Positions 46,391 through 55,864 are shown, numbered from the stretch's first letter. The stretch is 64,000 nucleotides of DNA from an uncultured Arthrobacter sp. (GCF_947495145.1 NZ_CANLXP010000012.1:40556-104555), one strand, 5' to 3'. The notes: generated from the letters alone by a model not told the origin. Numbers and translations are program-made.

Positions 46391-47461
46391 ATGGACAAGG
46401 AGACCACACTGGCTGGTTCAACCGACAGCCGGCTCGTCAATGATGTCCTCACGGCCTTTTTTGCCCGGTCGAAAGCCCGTGCCGCAGCAATGCACCCGGA
46501 TTACCGTGCCATGTGGGAGCACCTCGAGGCCTGCACGGTGGGTGGGAAACGCTTCCGGCCCCGCCTGGTGATGACCGTCTACACCCTCCTTGGCGGAGCG
46601 AACCAGGCGGCGGCGGCAACCGTCGCTGCGTCCTTCGAACTCCTCCACACTGCGCTGATTGTGCACGACGATGTCGTGGACCGGGACTTCGCCCGTCGTG
46701 GAGTGCCGAACGTCTCCGGGACCTACCGCAACGTCGCTGAGAAGCAGGGAGCAAGCCCTGCGCGCGCCGAGCATGCCGGCATGTCAGTCGGTGTGATCGC
46801 CGGTGACCTCGCGCTGTCCAACGCCTACCGGCTGCTCGGACAGGTCGACACTGACCTACCGATCCGGCAGCGATTGGAAGATCTTCTCGACGAAGCCATC
46901 TTTGCCTCCGCCGCCGGCGAACTACTTGATGTGCTGGCTCCCCTCGATCCCACGCCGCAGCCCGTCGATGAAGTGCTCGACATGGCCCGGCTGAAGACTG
47001 CCGTCTACTCCTTTGAAACGCCGCTGCAGGCCGGAGCCATTCTTGCCGGCGCCGATGATCGGCTGGTGCGCGCTCTCGGCGAATTCGGCCGCTGCATCGG
47101 TATCGCCTATCAAATAGCTGATGACCTGATCGGCGTCTTCGGCGACGAAAGCCGGACGGGCAAGGTGGGTTGGGGTGACCTGTGTGAGGGCAAGCGGACC
47201 GCGCTCATCTCCTACGCGGCCGAGCAACCGCAGTGGCCGCGAATTGCCAGGCTCCTGGCGGACCCAAACCTCAGCGCATCGGGAGCAACGGAGGTCCGCG
47301 AACTGCTGATCGAATCCAAGGCACGGGACCGGTCCATGCAGCTCGCCGCTGACCATACGGAGCAGGCCCTGCAGTTCCTGCTTGAGCCGTTTGTGCCCCA
47401 AGCCCTGCGGGACGGTTTGACTCCCCTTTCCGACGTCGTTTCCGAGCGGATCCGCGCGTGA
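46391..47461 (+). CDS. crtE: geranylgeranyl diphosphate synthase
   Basis: A 356-residue trans-prenyltransferase. The first aspartate-rich motif is DDVVD (residues 93-97) and the second DDLIG (from residue 244), with GGKRFRPRL for IPP binding. It should make the C20 precursor for phytoene. Position at the head of the crt operon supports GGPP rather than longer products. The frame is open upstream but overlaps idi; the ATG at 46391 begins the family homology. The stop overlaps crtB by 4 bp. Confidence 0.93.
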   Translation: MDKETTLAGSTDSRLVNDVLTAFFARSKARAAAMHPDYRAMWEHLEACTVGGKRFRPRLVMTVYTLLGGANQAAAATVAASFELLHTALIVHDDVVDRDFARRGVPNVSGTYRNVAEKQGASPARAEHAGMSVGVIAGDLALSNAYRLLGQVDTDLPIRQRLEDLLDEAIFASAAGELLDVLAPLDPTPQPVDEVLDMARLKTAVYSFETPLQAGAILAGADDRLVRALGEFGRCIGIAYQIADDLIGVFGDESRTGKVGWGDLCEGKRTALISYAAEQPQWPRIARLLADPNLSASGATEVRELLIESKARDRSMQLAADHTEQALQFLLEPFVPQALRDGLTPLSDVVSERIRA

Positions 47462-48372
47462 GCGGCAACCGCGATGCACTCGCTGACTACACGGATGCCG
47501 CGTTCAAGTCCTCAGCTGTGGTGCTGCGCTCCTACTCCACCTCTTTCGGGCTGGCGTCGCGGTTGTTCGATGCCGGCGTGCGCCGGCAGGTGGAGTCCGT
47601 CTACGCACTGGTGCGGGTCGCCGATGAGGTTGTCGACGGCGTCACCTCCGCCGCTGGACTGGCATCCGAGGAAACCCGGCGGCAGCTGGATGAGTTTGAG
47701 CGGGAGACCGAGCGTGCCATGGCCCTTGGCTACAGCACCAACCTCGTGGTGCACGCTTTCGCAGACACCGCCCGCCGCACCGGGATCGGCACTGACCTGA
47801 CCCGCCCGTTTTTCGCCTCCATGCGGGCGGACCTGGACCAGGTGGAACACACTGCGGCGTCCTTCAGCGAGTACGTCTACGGCTCCGCGGAAGTGGTGGG
47901 CCTGATGTGCCTGAAGTGCTTCCTGGCCGGGCATGCCGTGAGCGCGGCGGAAACGGCACGGCTGGAGCACGGGGCGCGGCACCTCGGCGCTGCGTTCCAA
48001 AAGGTCAACTTCCTGCGGGACCTCGCCGAAGACTTCCAGTCACTGGGCCGCAGCTATTTCCCCGACGTCTCCCCCGCCAACTTCGACGAGGCACACAAGG
48101 CACGGCTGCTGGCCGACATCGAGCACGACCTCCGCGAGTCACGCGCAGTACTCCGCGGGCTCCCGCCGTCGAGCCGCAGGGCGGTCGCGCTGGCCCAGGA
48201 ACTGTTCGCCGAACTGGCCGAACGGATCCGCGCCACGCCCGCCTCAGAACTCATCCGCACCCGGATCAGCGTCCCCAATCCGGTGAAGCTCCGCATCGCA
48301 GCCGCTGTCCTCACCGGCAGGCGCGGACTTGAGCCACTACATCCGCACACCACCGGAGTCGAGGCACAGTGA
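47458..48372 (+). CDS. crtB: phytoene synthase
   Basis: A 304-residue squalene/phytoene synthase. Both aspartate-rich sites are visible: RVADEVVDG (near residue 50) and RDLAEDFQSLGRSYFP. It condenses two GGPP to 15-cis-phytoene. GTG start with a 4-bp GTGA overlap with crtE, and the same overlap with crtI, so the operon is tightly coupled. Confidence 0.95.
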   Translation: MSGNRDALADYTDAAFKSSAVVLRSYSTSFGLASRLFDAGVRRQVESVYALVRVADEVVDGVTSAAGLASEETRRQLDEFERETERAMALGYSTNLVVHAFADTARRTGIGTDLTRPFFASMRADLDQVEHTAASFSEYVYGSAEVVGLMCLKCFLAGHAVSAAETARLEHGARHLGAAFQKVNFLRDLAEDFQSLGRSYFPDVSPANFDEAHKARLLADIEHDLRESRAVLRGLPPSSRRAVALAQELFAELAERIRATPASELIRTRISVPNPVKLRIAAAVLTGRRGLEPLHPHTTGVEAQ

Positions 48373-49976
48373 AGGCATGCACCCCGTCCGGACGCACCGC
48401 CGTCGTCATTGGCGGCGGCATCAGCGGACTGGCCACCGCTGCGCTGCTGGCCGCCGAGGGCCACTCAGTCACGGTGCTCGAAAAGCAGGACTCCGTGGGC
48501 GGCAGGGCGCATTCCTGGAGCGAGGACGGCTTCCGGTTCGACGCCGGTCCTTCCTGGTACCTGATGCCGGAGGTGATCGACCACTACTTCCAGCTGCTCG
48601 GCACCTCCGCCGCTGAGCAGTTGGACCTGGTGAAACTCGACCCGGGTTACCGGCTTCTGTCCGAGGGATTCGCCGAGCCCGTGGACGTCCCCGCTGAGCG
48701 GCGCCGCGTGGTGGAGCTCTTTGAGCGGCTCGAGCCCGGAGCGGGCGCCAGGCTGGAGCAGTATCTCGACTCAGCGGCCGAAACCTACACCATGGCCACC
48801 CGGCGCTTCCTCTACTCCACATTTGAGTCGTTCGCTTCGCTGCTGACACCGGATGTGCTCGGCCGTCTGCCGCGCCTTGCCCGCCTGCTGCTGGAGCCTT
48901 TGCACAGCTACGCCCGGCGCTACGTCTCCGATCCGCGGCTGCAGCAGATCCTCGAGTACCCGGCAGTGTTCCTTGGCACCTCGCCGTTCACCGCGCCGAG
49001 CATGTACCACCTGATGAGCCACCTCGACCTCGACGACGGTGTGCTCTACCCCATGGGCGGATTCACCCGGCTGGTCGACGCGCTCGAGCGGCTCGCCCGG
49101 AATGCCGGCGTCGAGATCATCACGGACGCCGAAGTCACCGCGATCGACACCACCCCCACAGCCTCACGGAAGCGCCCCGCGGCGGTACGGGGGGTCAGCT
49201 ACCGCTCCGGAAACGGAGCCCAAACAACCATGGCGGCCGACGTCGTCGTTTCAGCTGCCGACCTCCACCACACCGAAACCGCGCTACTCCCCCGGGAACT
49301 GCAGACCTACCCCGAGAAGTACTGGAACCGCAGTACCGCCGGGCCCAGTGCCCTGCTGCTCTATCTGGGTGTCCGCGGCGAGCTGCCGGAACTGGAGCAC
49401 CATACGCTGCTCTTCACGGCGGACTGGGAAGAGAACTTCCGGGCGATCTTCGGCCGGACCCCCTTCATACCGGCGCCTGCCTCGATGTACGTGTGCAAAC
49501 CCAGCGCCACTGACCCCACCGTCGCACCCGACGGGCATGAGAACGTCTTTGTCCTGGTGCCGATTCCGGCCGATCCGAGCCTCGGCGGCAGCGGTGGTGA
49601 GCGGATCGAGCGCGTCGCCGACGCCGTGATTGAACAGCTCAGCGAGTGGGCAGGAGTGCCCGACCTTGCTGAGCGGATAGTGCTGCGCCGCAGCTACGGA
49701 CCGGCTGACTTTCAGCGCGATTACCACTCGTGGAAGGGCACCTCGCTGGGCCCGGCACACACCCTGCAGCAGAGCGCGTTCTTCCGGGCAGGAAACATCA
49801 GCCGGAAAGTGCAGGGCCTGTACTACGCGGGTGGCTCAACCATCCCCGGCATCGGGATCCCCATGTGCCTGATCAGCGCGGAGCTCGTCATCAAGCGGCT
49901 GCGCCGCGATGGAAGCACCGGACCCCTGCCCGTGCCGTTGCGCCCCGGCAAGGTCCGCGAGAGCACTGACGCTTGA
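48369..49976 (+). CDS. crtI: phytoene desaturase
   Basis: A 535-residue CrtI-type desaturase that makes lycopene in four steps. The FAD fold is VIGGGISGLATAALLAAEGHS, and the C-terminal YYAGGSTIPGIGIPMCLISAELV is the family signature. GTG start. It overlaps crtB by 4 bp and abuts crtYe by one base. Confidence 0.96.
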   Translation: MKACTPSGRTAVVIGGGISGLATAALLAAEGHSVTVLEKQDSVGGRAHSWSEDGFRFDAGPSWYLMPEVIDHYFQLLGTSAAEQLDLVKLDPGYRLLSEGFAEPVDVPAERRRVVELFERLEPGAGARLEQYLDSAAETYTMATRRFLYSTFESFASLLTPDVLGRLPRLARLLLEPLHSYARRYVSDPRLQQILEYPAVFLGTSPFTAPSMYHLMSHLDLDDGVLYPMGGFTRLVDALERLARNAGVEIITDAEVTAIDTTPTASRKRPAAVRGVSYRSGNGAQTTMAADVVVSAADLHHTETALLPRELQTYPEKYWNRSTAGPSALLLYLGVRGELPELEHHTLLFTADWEENFRAIFGRTPFIPAPASMYVCKPSATDPTVAPDGHENVFVLVPIPADPSLGGSGGERIERVADAVIEQLSEWAGVPDLAERIVLRRSYGPADFQRDYHSWKGTSLGPAHTLQQSAFFRAGNISRKVQGLYYAGGSTIPGIGIPMCLISAELVIKRLRRDGSTGPLPVPLRPGKVRESTDA

Positions 49977-50326
49977 TGGGTGCCGCCTACCTGCTGTTTC
50001 TGCTGGCGTCGCTGGGCTGCATGGTGCTTCTGGACCAGCGGCTGCGCCTGTTTTTCTGGCACGACGCCGGCCGCGCGGCTGCCGTGCTCATCACCGGCGT
50101 ACTGTTCTTCCTCGCCTGGGACCTGGCAGGCATCGGGCTGGGAATCTTCTACCGGGGCCAGACCGACATCATGCTCGGCATCACGCTCGCGCCCGAACTG
50201 CCGCTTGAGGAAGTGGTCTTCCTGACGTTCCTCAGCTACCTCGTGATGAACCTGTTCCTCATGTTCCGCCGGGGCTTTGAGCAGCTGCACTCCCGCCGAT
50301 CCGCCCAGGTGGAGGAACGCTCGTGA
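49976..50326 (+). CDS. crtYe: lycopene cyclase subunit, CrtYe-type
   Basis: A 116-residue protein with three membrane helices and the short heterodimeric-cyclase motif PLEEVVFL. Together with the next gene it forms the epsilon- or beta-type cyclase of Gram-positive C50 pathways. ATG at 49976 overlaps the crtI stop; the TTG three bases before is less likely. Confidence 0.9.
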   Translation: MGAAYLLFLLASLGCMVLLDQRLRLFFWHDAGRAAAVLITGVLFFLAWDLAGIGLGIFYRGQTDIMLGITLAPELPLEEVVFLTFLSYLVMNLFLMFRRGFEQLHSRRSAQVEERS

Positions 50327-50646
50327 CGTATTGGGCACTCAATGCCGTCTTCCTCCTTCCGGCGCTCGCCGTGGGTCTTGCCGCCGCCGTCGCCCTGGGG
50401 GGCCGCCGCCGTAAGGCTGCGCTGGCAGCAGCGGGGTGCGCCGCCGTCGTCGTGCTGGTTCTCACGGCGGTGTTTGACAACATCATGATCGCCGCCGGCC
50501 TGTTCAGTTACGCGCCGGGTCTCATTTCCGGGCTCTCGGTCGGCCTTGCTCCGCTGGAGGATTTCGCCTATCCGGTGGCGGCGGTGCTCCTGCTGCCGGC
50601 GCTGTGGATGCTGCTGGGTGAGCGCCGACGGAAGCGACAGCCATGA
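50323..50646 (+). CDS. crtYf: lycopene cyclase subunit, CrtYf-type
   Basis: A 107-residue three-helix protein, the second half of the split cyclase (VFDNIMIAAGLFSYAPGLISGLSVGLAPLEDFAYP includes the conserved P-L-E-D). GTG start overlaps crtYe by 4 bp. In Corynebacterium CrtYe/CrtYf cyclise flavuxanthin to decaprenoxanthin. Confidence 0.9.
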   Translation: MTYWALNAVFLLPALAVGLAAAVALGGRRRKAALAAAGCAAVVVLVLTAVFDNIMIAAGLFSYAPGLISGLSVGLAPLEDFAYPVAAVLLLPALWMLLGERRRKRQP

Positions 50647-51506
50647 AGACCATCCGCACCCTCCTGCTGTCCTCACGCCCCCTGTCCTGGGTGAATACTG
50701 CGTTCCCGTTCGCGGCCGCCTACCTGCTGGCCGCCGGGCGAATCGACCTTGCCTGGGTGATCGGCACCATCTACTTCCTCATCCCCTACAACCTGGCGAT
50801 GTACGGGATCAACGACGTGTTCGATTACGAGTCCGACCTCCGCAATCCCCGCAAAGGTGGCGTGGAAGGTGCCGTGCTGGACCGAACCATGCACGCGACC
50901 ACCCTCCGCGCGGCGATCGCCACCAACGTTCCGTTCCTCGCAGTTCTGGTTCTGTTCGGCGGACCGCTGTCCTGGCTGGTGTTGGCCATCAGTGTCTTCG
51001 CGGTCATCGCGTACAGCGCGCCGAAGCTTCGGTTCAAGGAACGCCCGTTCCTTGACTCGGTCACCTCGAGCACGCACTTTGTGAGTCCGGCCGTGTACGG
51101 ATTGGTGCTGGCGCAGGCCGAGTTCACTCCGGCGCTCTGGGCCCTGCTGGCCTCGTTCTTCCTGTGGGGGGTGGCGAGCCAGGCGTTCGGCGCGGTGCAG
51201 GATGTGGTGGCGGACCGGGCGGGCGGCATCGCCTCCATTGCGACCGTCACCGGTGGGCGCGCCACCGTGCGGTTCGCCATTGCCGCCTATCTGGTGAGCG
51301 GCGCGCTTCTGCTGTTCACGCCCTGGCCGGGTCCGCTGGCGTCGTTTCTGGCGCTGCTGTACGTGGTCAACATTGTTCCGTTTGCCACCCTGGAGGACGA
51401 CGAAGCCGAGCTCGCCCACCGCGGTTGGGAACGGTTCCTGTGGCTCAACTATGTGACCGGGTTCTTCGTGACGATGCTGCTGATCTGGTACGCCACGATC
51501 CGCTGA
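50643..51506 (+). CDS. crtEb: lycopene elongase (UbiA-type prenyltransferase)
   Basis: A 287-residue integral-membrane prenyltransferase with about eight helices. The UbiA metal motifs are NDVFDYESD and DVVADRAGG. In this operon it should add C5 units at both ends of lycopene to give C50 flavuxanthin, so the end product is of decaprenoxanthin type rather than a C40 carotene. Overlaps crtYf by 4 bp and is followed by a hairpin. Confidence 0.92.
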   Translation: MKTIRTLLLSSRPLSWVNTAFPFAAAYLLAAGRIDLAWVIGTIYFLIPYNLAMYGINDVFDYESDLRNPRKGGVEGAVLDRTMHATTLRAAIATNVPFLAVLVLFGGPLSWLVLAISVFAVIAYSAPKLRFKERPFLDSVTSSTHFVSPAVYGLVLAQAEFTPALWALLASFFLWGVASQAFGAVQDVVADRAGGIASIATVTGGRATVRFAIAAYLVSGALLLFTPWPGPLASFLALLYVVNIVPFATLEDDEAELAHRGWERFLWLNYVTGFFVTMLLIWYATIR

Positions 51507-51524
51507 CCGATGTCGGCACAATGG

Positions 51525-51550
51525 ATTACGCAACGCTTCTGTTGCGTAAT
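51525..51550 (+). terminator. hairpin terminating the crt operon
   Basis: ATTACGCAAC-GCTTCT-GTTGCGTAAT is a perfect 10-bp stem with a six-base loop, 18 bp after the crtEb stop and directly before the iron-box promoter. The following GTTTG is a weak T run. Confidence 0.65.
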
Positions 51551-51552
51551 GT

Positions 51553-51589
51553 TTGCCAGATCACTAAGGATCGCCTTACCTTAGTGGAG
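51553..51589 (+). promoter_or_regulatory. leaderless iron-regulated promoter with DtxR/IdeR-type box
   Basis: TTGCCA (51553-51558), an 18-bp spacer and TACCTT (51577-51582) are followed six bases later by the GTG start, so transcript and protein begin together. The 19-bp partial palindrome TAAGGATCGCCTTACCTTA (51565-51583) covers the -10 and matches the IdeR/DtxR consensus at about 13 of 19 positions. Iron repression is a strong inference given the genes. Confidence 0.75.
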
Positions 51590-52455
51590 TGACCCTCGCC
51601 GAACCCGTCCTCCGCACCGCGACCCGCACCTCACCGGTCGGTCTCGACGTTGCTAACGTGAGCATCTCCTATGGGCGTCAACCGGCGGTCCGCGACGTGT
51701 CATTCGAACTGAAGCCCGGCGCCGTGACCGCGCTGATCGGCCCCAACGGCAGCGGAAAGTCAACCCTGCTGCGCACCATTGCCCGGCTGCACACCGCGGA
51801 CACCGGAAGCGTCACCACCTCCGACGGCGCCGATGTCTTCGCGCTGTCAGCCAAGGAGTTCGCCAGGAAGATCACGCTCCTCGCCCAAAGCCGTCCGGTA
51901 CCGGCCGGCATCACCGTCCGCGAGGTCGTGGACTTCGGCCGCCACCCGCACCGCAGCCGCTGGACCGGCAGCGATGCCCGCGGTGCCGCCGTCGTTGCGC
52001 ACGCCATGGAACTCACCCGCACCGCGGAACTCTCAGACCGGCCGGTGGCAGCCCTCTCCGGCGGTCAACTGCAACGCGTCTGGCTTGCCAGCTGCCTGGC
52101 ACAGGACACCGGGGTCCTGCTCCTCGATGAACCCACCACCTATCTGGACCTGCGGTATCAGGTGGAGATTCTCGACGTCGTGCGTGACCTGGCGAGCCAT
52201 CACGGGGTGAGCGTCGGCGTCGTTCTCCATGATCTGGACCAGGCGGCGGCCATCGCCGACCATGTGGTGCTGCTTGAAAACGGTGCCATCCGCGCGCAGG
52301 GGTCCCCCCTCGAGGTGCTCACCGCAGAGCATCTTTCAGCCGCCTACGGGGTGCGTGTCGATGTCACTGTCTCCGGCGGAACCGTCCATACCCGTGCAGT
52401 GGGCCGGCACAACGCCGTCGGCAATCATTCCGCCACGGTCCTTCAAGCTTCCTGA
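51589..52455 (+). CDS. iron-siderophore ABC transporter ATPase
   Basis: A 288-residue FepC/FhuC-type ATPase. Walker A is GPNGSGKST, the Q loop LLAQSRPVPAGI, the signature LSGGQLQR and Walker B VLLLDEPTTYLDL, with the switch His in VLHDLDQA. It powers the uptake of ferric siderophore with the next two genes. The GTG at 51589 is the probable transcription start; an alternative start is the internal GTG at about 51659. Confidence 0.93.
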   Translation: MTLAEPVLRTATRTSPVGLDVANVSISYGRQPAVRDVSFELKPGAVTALIGPNGSGKSTLLRTIARLHTADTGSVTTSDGADVFALSAKEFARKITLLAQSRPVPAGITVREVVDFGRHPHRSRWTGSDARGAAVVAHAMELTRTAELSDRPVAALSGGQLQRVWLASCLAQDTGVLLLDEPTTYLDLRYQVEILDVVRDLASHHGVSVGVVLHDLDQAAAIADHVVLLENGAIRAQGSPLEVLTAEHLSAAYGVRVDVTVSGGTVHTRAVGRHNAVGNHSATVLQAS

Positions 52456-52510
52456 TTCCACCCGTTCACCCCATCGAAAGCGCGTTCGCGCCGTTCGCGC
52501 CTCCACAGAA

Positions 52511-53512
52511 ATGACCCTGATGAAACAACCGAAGATCCTCGCTGCCCTCGCGGCCGCTGCTCTGCTCACCCTCTCTGCCTGCGGCACCACCGAGGAAGCC
52601 GCCAGCAACACTGAAGAAACAGCGGCGGCATCCGGTGAGAGCATCACCATCACCGACGCCCGCGGCAAGGAGGTAATCCTCGACGGGCCTGCCGAGCGCG
52701 TCGCCGGAACTGAATGGAACGTCGTCGAGAACGTTGTCTCGCTGGGCGTCATGCCCGTTGGCGTCGCGGACATCGAGGGCTACAACACCTGGGTCAGCTC
52801 CGCCCCGCTGGACGACACTGTTACGGACATCGGCGTCCGCGGCGAGCCAAGCATCGACACCCTTGTCGCACTGGAGCCGGACCTGGTGCTCGTCACCGAT
52901 CAGCTGGTTGAGGGCGCCATCGAGCAGATCGAGAAAACCATTCCCGTCATCGTGGTTCCGGGCGGGGATTCGGCCGACAACATCGGCCAGATGTTCGAGA
53001 ACCTCGATCTCATCGCCAAGGCCACCGGCACCGAGGACCAGGCAGCAGAGCTGAAGGCCAATTTCGAAGCCAAGACCGAAGAGGGGCGCGCGGCCATCGA
53101 GGAAGCCGGAGCCGCCGGCGCTCCGGTTGCTTTCTCTGACGCGTACGTCGACGCAGGCAGCGTCTCCATCCGCCCCTTCGCCACCGGCTCGCTGGTGTCC
53201 GATGTGCTCGCCGGACTCGGTCTCGAAAACGCGTGGGATCTGGAAGGCGATCCCGTGTACGGCCTCGCCCAGACCGATGTCGAGGGCCTCACCGCCCTCC
53301 CCGAGGACACCCGCTTCTGGTACATCGCCAATGACACCTTCGGCGACCCCTACCAGGACGAGCTCGCGGACAACGCTATCTGGAAGTCGCTGCCGTTCGT
53401 CGAGGCCGGCAACGTTCAGCGCTTCCCCGACTCCATCTGGATGTTCGGTGGGCCCACGTCGATGGAGCAAGTCATCGATGCGGCCGTCTCCGCAGTGGCT
53501 GACCAGAAGTAA
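52511..53512 (+). CDS. iron-siderophore substrate-binding lipoprotein
   Basis: A 333-residue solute-binding protein of the FecB/FepB type. The signal peptide ends in lipobox LTLSAC, and the mature protein shows PAERVAGTEWNVVENVVSLGVMPVGVAD and the long helix region (MFENLDLIAKATG) of cluster A-III binding proteins. ATG at 52511 or 52520 could start it; both precede the signal peptide. Situated 55 bp after the ATPase gene and 5 bp before the permease gene. Confidence 0.92.
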   Translation: MTLMKQPKILAALAAAALLTLSACGTTEEAASNTEETAAASGESITITDARGKEVILDGPAERVAGTEWNVVENVVSLGVMPVGVADIEGYNTWVSSAPLDDTVTDIGVRGEPSIDTLVALEPDLVLVTDQLVEGAIEQIEKTIPVIVVPGGDSADNIGQMFENLDLIAKATGTEDQAAELKANFEAKTEEGRAAIEEAGAAGAPVAFSDAYVDAGSVSIRPFATGSLVSDVLAGLGLENAWDLEGDPVYGLAQTDVEGLTALPEDTRFWYIANDTFGDPYQDELADNAIWKSLPFVEAGNVQRFPDSIWMFGGPTSMEQVIDAAVSAVADQK

Positions 53513-53517
53513 AACCC

Positions 53518-55611
53518 ATGACGCCGGATACCCTGACCCGCGCCGCCTCCTCAGCTGAACAGGTTGCTGACGCGAGGCCAGGGATCCGGCTCGTGGTGTT
53601 CGGCCTGCTCCTCGGAACGGCCACCGCGCTCCTCGCCCTGGTGCACATCACCCAGGGCACCTCCACAGTCAATGCGACGGACATTCTGGGCCTGTTATTA
53701 GGGAACGACGACGCCGAGACGGCCGCCATTGTCGGCGCCAGCAGGGTGCCGCGGTTGGTAGCCGGAGTTCTGGTCGGTGGAGCGCTCGGGGTGGCGGGTG
53801 TCATCATGCAGTCCGTCTCCCGCAACGCCCTGGCCTCCCCTGACACCCTTGCCGTCAATGCCGGTGCGCATCTGGCCATCGTGGCGGTCGCGGCGGTTGG
53901 CCTGCAGGTTCCGCTGCTCGGCGCCGTCGGCGTTTCCTTCCTCGGCGGGATCGCGGCTGCCGCTTTGGTGCTGGCGCTGGCGGGCTCCGGTCAGTCGGGA
54001 AGCGTGCGGCTGGTCCTCGCGGGCTCAGCCATCGCACTGGCGTTTGCTGCCCTGACCCAGACCCTTCTCATTCTGTTCGCCCAGGAGACGCGCGGACTGT
54101 TCGCGTGGGGTGCGGGTTCGCTCGGACAGAGCGGGATGGACAAGTTCGTGGTCCTCGCGCCATTGATAGGCGTAGTGCTGGTCGTTCTGCTCCTGAAATC
54201 CCGCTCGCTGGATCTGCTCACGCTTGGGGATGACCAGGCGCGGGTGCTGGGAATCAATGTTCGTGGGACGCAGGTTCTGGCGATTGTGCTCGCCGTTCTG
54301 CTTTCGGCTGCGGCCGTCACCATTTCCGGTCCGATTGGTTTTGTTGGCCTGGCTGCCCCTGCCGTCGTCCGGCTTGCGGCCGCGAAGATTCCGGGCCTTC
54401 ACCGGCACGTTGCACTCATCCTTGCCTCCGCCCTCACGGGTATCTTTCTCGTTCTGGGGGCGGACGTCCTCCTGCGCGCGCTGGTGGGGGCACAGAGTGC
54501 CGTGGAGGTTCCGACAGGCGTGGTGACTACCATGTTCGGCGCGGTCTTCCTCGTGATCCTTGCGCATCGGATGCGGACCTCGGGGCCTACGCGGGAGGCA
54601 CGTCCAGTGTCCCTGCGGGGAACGCGGCCGGGTGCGGGCGCCGTCGTCGTTGTGTTGCTTGCCCTGCTGCTCGTTGCGGGCACCCTTGCCGGGCTGCTTC
54701 TTGGGGACGCGAAGCTGCTGCTGGGGGACGTTGCCAATTGGGTTTCCGGGCAGGCAGGACCAGTGGTGTTGAGTGTGATGGACGCGCGCCTCCCGCGTGT
54801 TGGCGCGGCGCTGCTTGCGGGGGCGTCGCTGGCGCTGGCTGGGACGGCCATCCAAGCGGTGAGCCGGAACCCGCTGGCGGAGCCCTCGATCATAGGTGTT
54901 TCCGGGGGCGCGGGGATTGGAGCGATCGCAGTCATCACTTTCATTCCGCTGGCGGGGTTCTGGCTGATCGCGGGGGCGGCGGGTGTGGGCGCGGCGGTGG
55001 CTGCCGCCGTCGTCTTCGGTCTTGCTTTCCGTGGCGGGCTGCAAACCGACCGGTTCGTGCTGGTGGGAATCGGTGTTTCGGCGGCTGCCATGGCCGCGAT
55101 CACCCTGCTCATAGTGCTCACGGACCCGTGGAATGAGGCGAAGGCGCTGACTTGGCTGTCCGGGTCCACCTATGGCCGGTCGATGGATCATCTGATTCCG
55201 ATGGCCGTTGCGCTGTTGCTCACGGTGCCGATTATCGGTTCGCTGCACCGCACCCAGGACCTGTTGGCGCTAGATGAGGACACTCCCAAGCTGCTCGGCA
55301 TTGCGGTTCCGCGGTCGCGGTTGATCCTGTTGGTGTGTGCAGTGGTGCTGACAGGGTCCTCGGTGGCCGGAATCGGCGTCATCGGGTTTGTGGGGCTGGT
55401 GGCGCCGCATGCCGCCCGTGCACTGGTGGGTTCCAGGCATAAGCTCGCAATCCCGACGGCGATGCTGCTGGGCGCGTTGCTGGTGTGTGTGGGCGACATG
55501 ATCGGCCGGACGATGATCGCTCCGGCGCAGCTTCCGGCGGGCCTGCTGACCGCACTGCTTGGTGCGCCGTACTTCGTGTACCTGTTGTTCCGTAGCAGGC
55601 TCACGAGGTAA
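53518..55611 (+). CDS. double FecCD-family siderophore permease
   Basis: A 697-residue fusion of two FecCD permeases, each with about ten helices, as in FhuB. Both halves carry the family pattern: RVPRLVAGVLVGGALGVAGVIMQ and RLPRVGAALLAGASLALAGTAIQ, and GFVGLAAPAVVRL and GFVGLVAPHAARAL, the last being the coupling-helix site for the ATPase. It makes the whole membrane channel from one polypeptide. Ends the iron operon; no terminator is clear in the 250-bp gap after it. Confidence 0.94.
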   Translation: MTPDTLTRAASSAEQVADARPGIRLVVFGLLLGTATALLALVHITQGTSTVNATDILGLLLGNDDAETAAIVGASRVPRLVAGVLVGGALGVAGVIMQSVSRNALASPDTLAVNAGAHLAIVAVAAVGLQVPLLGAVGVSFLGGIAAAALVLALAGSGQSGSVRLVLAGSAIALAFAALTQTLLILFAQETRGLFAWGAGSLGQSGMDKFVVLAPLIGVVLVVLLLKSRSLDLLTLGDDQARVLGINVRGTQVLAIVLAVLLSAAAVTISGPIGFVGLAAPAVVRLAAAKIPGLHRHVALILASALTGIFLVLGADVLLRALVGAQSAVEVPTGVVTTMFGAVFLVILAHRMRTSGPTREARPVSLRGTRPGAGAVVVVLLALLLVAGTLAGLLLGDAKLLLGDVANWVSGQAGPVVLSVMDARLPRVGAALLAGASLALAGTAIQAVSRNPLAEPSIIGVSGGAGIGAIAVITFIPLAGFWLIAGAAGVGAAVAAAVVFGLAFRGGLQTDRFVLVGIGVSAAAMAAITLLIVLTDPWNEAKALTWLSGSTYGRSMDHLIPMAVALLLTVPIIGSLHRTQDLLALDEDTPKLLGIAVPRSRLILLVCAVVLTGSSVAGIGVIGFVGLVAPHAARALVGSRHKLAIPTAMLLGALLVCVGDMIGRTMIAPAQLPAGLLTALLGAPYFVYLLFRSRLTR

Positions 55612-55837
55612 GTGGTTCAGAATTTCGTCGTTGCGGCACGTTTCTGGATCTTTGAATGGTGAGGTCTTGCTGGTGTGTAGAGACTCGCGCGTAGCCGATC
55701 TTCACCATTTCAGTGTTGCACTTATCGAGCCTTCACGGGGCATTTCATCGTGCCGGTTTTACGTGCATTTGATGGTCGTGCGGGTGCTCGCTGGCGATTG
55801 GGCTCGGCGAGCGCCGGTTGATCGAGTCGCGGTGCGA

Positions 55838-55864
55838 CTAGCGGCAGCCGCTAGGATGGCGCCG
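55838..55864 (+). promoter_or_regulatory. palindrome overlapping leaderless -10 of the S51 gene
   Basis: CTAGCGGC-A-GCCGCTAG (55838-55854) is a perfect inverted repeat; its right end overlaps TAGGAT (55852-55857), which lies six bases before the GTG start. A repressor there would block the -10 box. Confidence 0.5.
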
